32,578 nucleotides of DNA. It comes from a virus. Shown here in pieces: positions 30,413-32,578 of the stretch. Where the stretch lies: positions 1-32,578 of the IMG/VR virus record IMGVR_UViG_3300023301_000057, one strand, 5' to 3'. Each line of letters opens with the position of its first letter. Within the stretch, counting starts at the first letter, position 1. Made by a program: the position numbers and the translations under genes. The notes under the pieces are model-generated. The model made no database searches. It saw only the letters and a list, made by a program, of their open reading frames with translations, and was not told the origin of the DNA.

Positions 30413-30697
30413 ATGCCTTATACAAGAAAAGAAAAAGAGTATATAAAGGATCTCAAGCTTAAAGTAGGAGACTATATCAGGGTCAATAAGAAAACACAGT
30501 TAACTAAAGAAGAACAACATCAAATACGGTGTTCTTGGGTTTTTCAAATGGATAGTGCTATAGGAGAAATAGCACGAATAACTGCAATAAAGGACCTAAG
30601 TATATTTGCATATGTATCAGGACATGCAGAATTTAGGTTTCCCTTAGATAGTTTTATACCAGAAGAAATATCCATAGATAATTACGAGATATTCTAA
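30413..30697 (+). CDS. Small barrel protein ending in YEIF, copy 3 (94 aa)
   Basis: Paralogue of the gene 21 bases upstream. Matching blocks are KEYIKDLKLKVGDYIRV, SWVFQMDSAIGEIARIT and FRFPLDSFIPEE, and the end is DNYEIF. The shared terminal tetrapeptide in otherwise diverged copies suggests it is a functional docking or degradation signal. The partner is unknown. Confidence 0.6.
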   Translation: MPYTRKEKEYIKDLKLKVGDYIRVNKKTQLTKEEQHQIRCSWVFQMDSAIGEIARITAIKDLSIFAYVSGHAEFRFPLDSFIPEEISIDNYEIF

Positions 30698-30741
30698 ACG
30701 CATTTTAACATACATTTAATCCACATAAATAAATAAGTAAT

Positions 30742-30855
30742 ATGAATAGACCAGTCTCCTCAATAACTGCCTTTAAAAGTCATCTAAATAGCCTTAACTT
30801 TAATCCTAAGAAAACATTAAGTAGTAAGATTATAAAATTAGCTAGATATGGGTAA
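30742..30855 (+). CDS. Very small basic protein (37 aa)
   Basis: ATG 30742 with an A-rich leader (AATAAGTAAT). The peptide is Ser/Lys-rich (RPVSSITAFKSHLNSLNF ... SSKIIKLARYG). It ends one base before structured element 9. Coding status is uncertain because of its length. Confidence 0.4.
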   Translation: MNRPVSSITAFKSHLNSLNFNPKKTLSSKIIKLARYG

Positions 30856-30856
30856 T

Positions 30857-30950
30857 ATTTGTTAGTAACAAAAGAAAAGAACCAAAAGAAAATAATATAT
30901 ATATTTATAATACATAGCGTTTAGTTATAAATATGCTTTTACTAACAAAT
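30857..30950 (+). ncRNA. Stem-closed RNA element 9
   Basis: ATTTGTTAGTAA (30857-30868) and TTACTAACAAAT (30939-30950) are perfect 12-bp complements enclosing 70 bases. The 5' half of the interior is purine-rich and probably unpaired. The 3' half has a possible AGC...GCT hairpin (about 30915-30937). It fills the 109-base gap before the next gene. Confidence 0.5.
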
Positions 30951-30964
30951 TTAACTTAATAAAA

Positions 30965-31177
30965 ATGATAAAGTTATATAAAATAAGCTACATTGTACAT
31001 AAAGCTCTTGGAACACCTACAATAAAATTTGTTACAGCAAGGAAAAAAAGTGAAGCATTATTACTTGATATTCCAAAACATCCTAATGGAGAAGAAAAGA
31101 ATGTATCACAAATTGATATAGAAACTATATGTGAAATGGATGAGATAGAAAATCTCGTTCCTTCATCAGGAAATTAA
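30965..31177 (+). CDS. Small protein (70 aa), unknown function
   Basis: A beta-alpha-beta-like pattern: KLYKISYIVHKALGTPTIKF, TARKKSEALLLDIP, then an acidic end (IETICEMDEIENLVP). This is a common layout of small phage proteins that handle nucleic acid, but no residues define it. The leader is ATAAAA. Confidence 0.5.
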   Translation: MIKLYKISYIVHKALGTPTIKFVTARKKSEALLLDIPKHPNGEEKNVSQIDIETICEMDEIENLVPSSGN

Positions 31178-31247
31178 TAATTACATTAACATAAATTACT
31201 CACCTCCTAAAGTATATATATGAAGAAGTAGAATAAACAATACGATT

Positions 31248-31520
31248 ATGCCACTAAATTTAGGCACACATAAGATAGAGTGGGGATATGACCCTACAAA
31301 AAAAGCAACACATTGTATATTGCTTGACAAGAATGATACTTACTTATTGGAAGTATTAGGACATTTACACTATGATTCTAAGTATAACAAAATTAAAGCC
31401 AGAGCAGTAACTTTTAATAAGTTATTAAAGAAGGCATTAAAGATGAACATACTTGATTATCAAGAAGTTGAAGGACTTAAAAGAAGATTTAAGAAAGTCC
31501 CCAATAGTGGTGTAATTTAA
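31248..31520 (+). CDS. Small protein (90 aa), unknown function
   Basis: Beta-rich N-terminal half (KIEWGYDPTKKATHCILLDK) and a basic helical C-terminal half (VTFNKLLKKALKMNILDYQE, LKRRFKKV). It immediately precedes the DNA polymerase gene, so a replication link is possible. Its leader contains CACCTCCT (near 31201-31208), identical to the anti-Shine-Dalgarno core of 16S rRNA. Confidence 0.5.
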   Translation: MPLNLGTHKIEWGYDPTKKATHCILLDKNDTYLLEVLGHLHYDSKYNKIKARAVTFNKLLKKALKMNILDYQEVEGLKRRFKKVPNSGVI

Positions 31521-31542
31521 ATAAATTATTATATGAAGAGAG

Positions 31543-32578
31543 ATGACGAAGAAATTAAACTATTATTTTATAGGAGATGTTTCATTAATTAAAGAGGAGG
31601 TACAAACTTCTACAATTGATGAAGCATTTTCTTATTTAAAAGACAAAAAGATTATATCATTAGACATAGAAACTACACGAAAGTTTGGTGGTATATATGA
31701 AGGAGAAGGATTAAAACCTCATTTAACTGAAATAGTTATGGTTCAAATAGGTACAATAGATAAACAATTTGTTATTGACTATAGAAACCGTAACTTAGGA
31801 GAATTACTAGCATTACTTACAAATCCAGGTATATTAATAGTAGGACAAAATATTAAGTTTGAATATTTACATTTTTTACATAATGAAAATATAAGAATCA
31901 ATAATGTCTATGATACTATGATAGCTGAACAAGTATTATATAATGGATTATTACCAGATGCAAGTTTAAAAGGATTAAATCAGAAATATTTAGGTATAGA
32001 TGTAGATAAGAGTACACGATTAGAGTTTCTTAATATCAAAGATAGACCATTTACACTACGACAAATAGAGTATGGTGCTCAAGATATATTATATCCATTA
32101 CTAATTAGAGAATATCAACTAAAAGGATTAGAAGAAAAAGGATTAAAGAATTGTTTTTCTTTAGAAATGGCTTTTATTGAATGTTTAGGTGATATAGAAT
32201 ATAAGGGAATGCATTTCAATAAAGAGAAATGGTATGACTTATATTTATCTAATAAAATAAAATATGAAGGATTAAAGGAACAGCTAGATAAATTTATAGT
32301 AGAAAATTATAAAGGAACTATCTTTGTAGATACACAACAAGATTTATTTTCAACTAATTTAGACTATAACTGTAGAATATCTTGGTCAAGTCCTAAACAG
32401 ACTGTTGAATTTTTTAGATATTTAGGAATATGTCCTATGGAGAAATCTAAAACTACAGGTAAAATGGCTTATACAGTCAATGCTAATGTCTTAAAGTCTT
32501 CATTTAATACGATGAATAAAGATATCTCTATTTTTCTAAAAGACTTTTTAGAGTTATATATTAATTTTAAAGAGACTA
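31543..32578 (+). CDS. polA: Family A DNA polymerase, N-terminal exonuclease part (3' end outside window)
   Basis: The open frame from ATG 31543 runs 345 codons to the window edge. Residues 38-190 form a DnaQ-like 3'-5' exonuclease: Exo I LDIETT (Asp41, Glu43), Exo II GQNIKFEYLHF (101-111, Glu107 in the place of the usual Asp), a conserved VYDTMIAEQVL (122-132, Asp124), and Exo III YGAQDILYPL (Tyr177, Asp181). The polymerase thumb then starts (EMAFIECLGDIEYKGMHFNK); fingers and palm lie outside. The order fits a replicative T7/PolI-type phage polymerase with proofreading. A second ATG at 31533 in another frame gives only 19 residues. The family is clear; the truncation is only the window end. 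Confidence 0.9.
   Translation, partial: MTKKLNYYFIGDVSLIKEEVQTSTIDEAFSYLKDKKIISLDIETTRKFGGIYEGEGLKPHLTEIVMVQIGTIDKQFVIDYRNRNLGELLALLTNPGILIVGQNIKFEYLHFLHNENIRINNVYDTMIAEQVLYNGLLPDASLKGLNQKYLGIDVDKSTRLEFLNIKDRPFTLRQIEYGAQDILYPLLIREYQLKGLEEKGLKNCFSLEMAFIECLGDIEYKGMHFNKEKWYDLYLSNKIKYEGLKEQLDKFIVENYKGTIFVDTQQDLFSTNLDYNCRISWSSPKQTVEFFRYLGICPMEKSKTTGKMAYTVNANVLKSSFNTMNKDISIFLKDFLELYINFKET

Noticed and set aside
22620-31540. CRISPR array or regular repeat array in the gene-poor right arm
   Set aside because: The RNA stems differ in sequence and spacing; no repeat unit recurs at regular intervals.

Overview
The window reads as part of an AT-rich double-stranded DNA tailed-phage genome whose host is a member of the Bacteroidota. 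The virion genes (terminase, portal, probable scaffold, HK97-type capsid protein, probable ring protein, collagen-like fibre) lie in one block. A family A DNA polymerase begins at the right edge. Three promoters on the minus strand fit, fully or closely, the Bacteroidota consensus TTTG-N20-TAnnTTTG. Gene starts have A-rich leaders rather than Shine-Dalgarno sequences. The layout (divergent arms, terL-portal-scaffold-MCP order, size and style of the small genes) resembles crAss-like phages or a neighbouring lineage; placing it exactly needs a database search.

Left arm (about 1-22440, all minus strand, read right to left). Transcription starts from a strong promoter at about 22455 and from internal ones near 21900, 20440 and 9100. 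The first genes are many short, overlapping reading frames of unknown function (22440 to 18800), including two Cys4 zinc-ribbon proteins. Next come a PhoH-type ATPase, two small conserved genes, a GroES-like co-chaperonin, a conserved 187-aa protein and a GroEL chaperonin. The GroEL is split by a 329-aa intein at its ATP-binding GDG/TTT motif. Packaging and head genes follow: terL, portal, an acidic scaffold-like protein with its own promoter, and the major capsid protein with a terminator behind it. Connector and virion proteins come after that, one followed by a second terminator. The arm ends with a run of proteins carrying Ig/cadherin-like domains and a long collagen-like fibre gene that leaves the window.

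Right arm (22620-32578, all plus strand). The first gene stands alone with its own terminator. About 4 kb follow in which very small genes, many encoding single- or double-pass membrane peptides, alternate with non-coding stretches. Those stretches are full of RNA-like structure: at least eight elements are closed by 9-16 bp stems, several of them multibranched. From 27.2 kb the genes become denser: a possible ADP-ribosyltransferase-like protein, conserved small phage proteins, a zinc-finger protein, three neighbouring small proteins that all end in YEIF, and finally the polymerase with its 3'-5' exonuclease domain.

The most unusual items are: (1) the GroEL intein, which begins with Pro and carries the Trp-Cys-Thr signature of class 3 inteins; (2) the series of stem-closed structured RNA elements between early genes; (3) a gene at 24095-24568 interrupted by a single in-frame TAA although the phage appears to use all three stop codons normally; (4) the YEIF-ending trio. 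No tRNA, CRISPR array, integrase or insertion sequence was seen.
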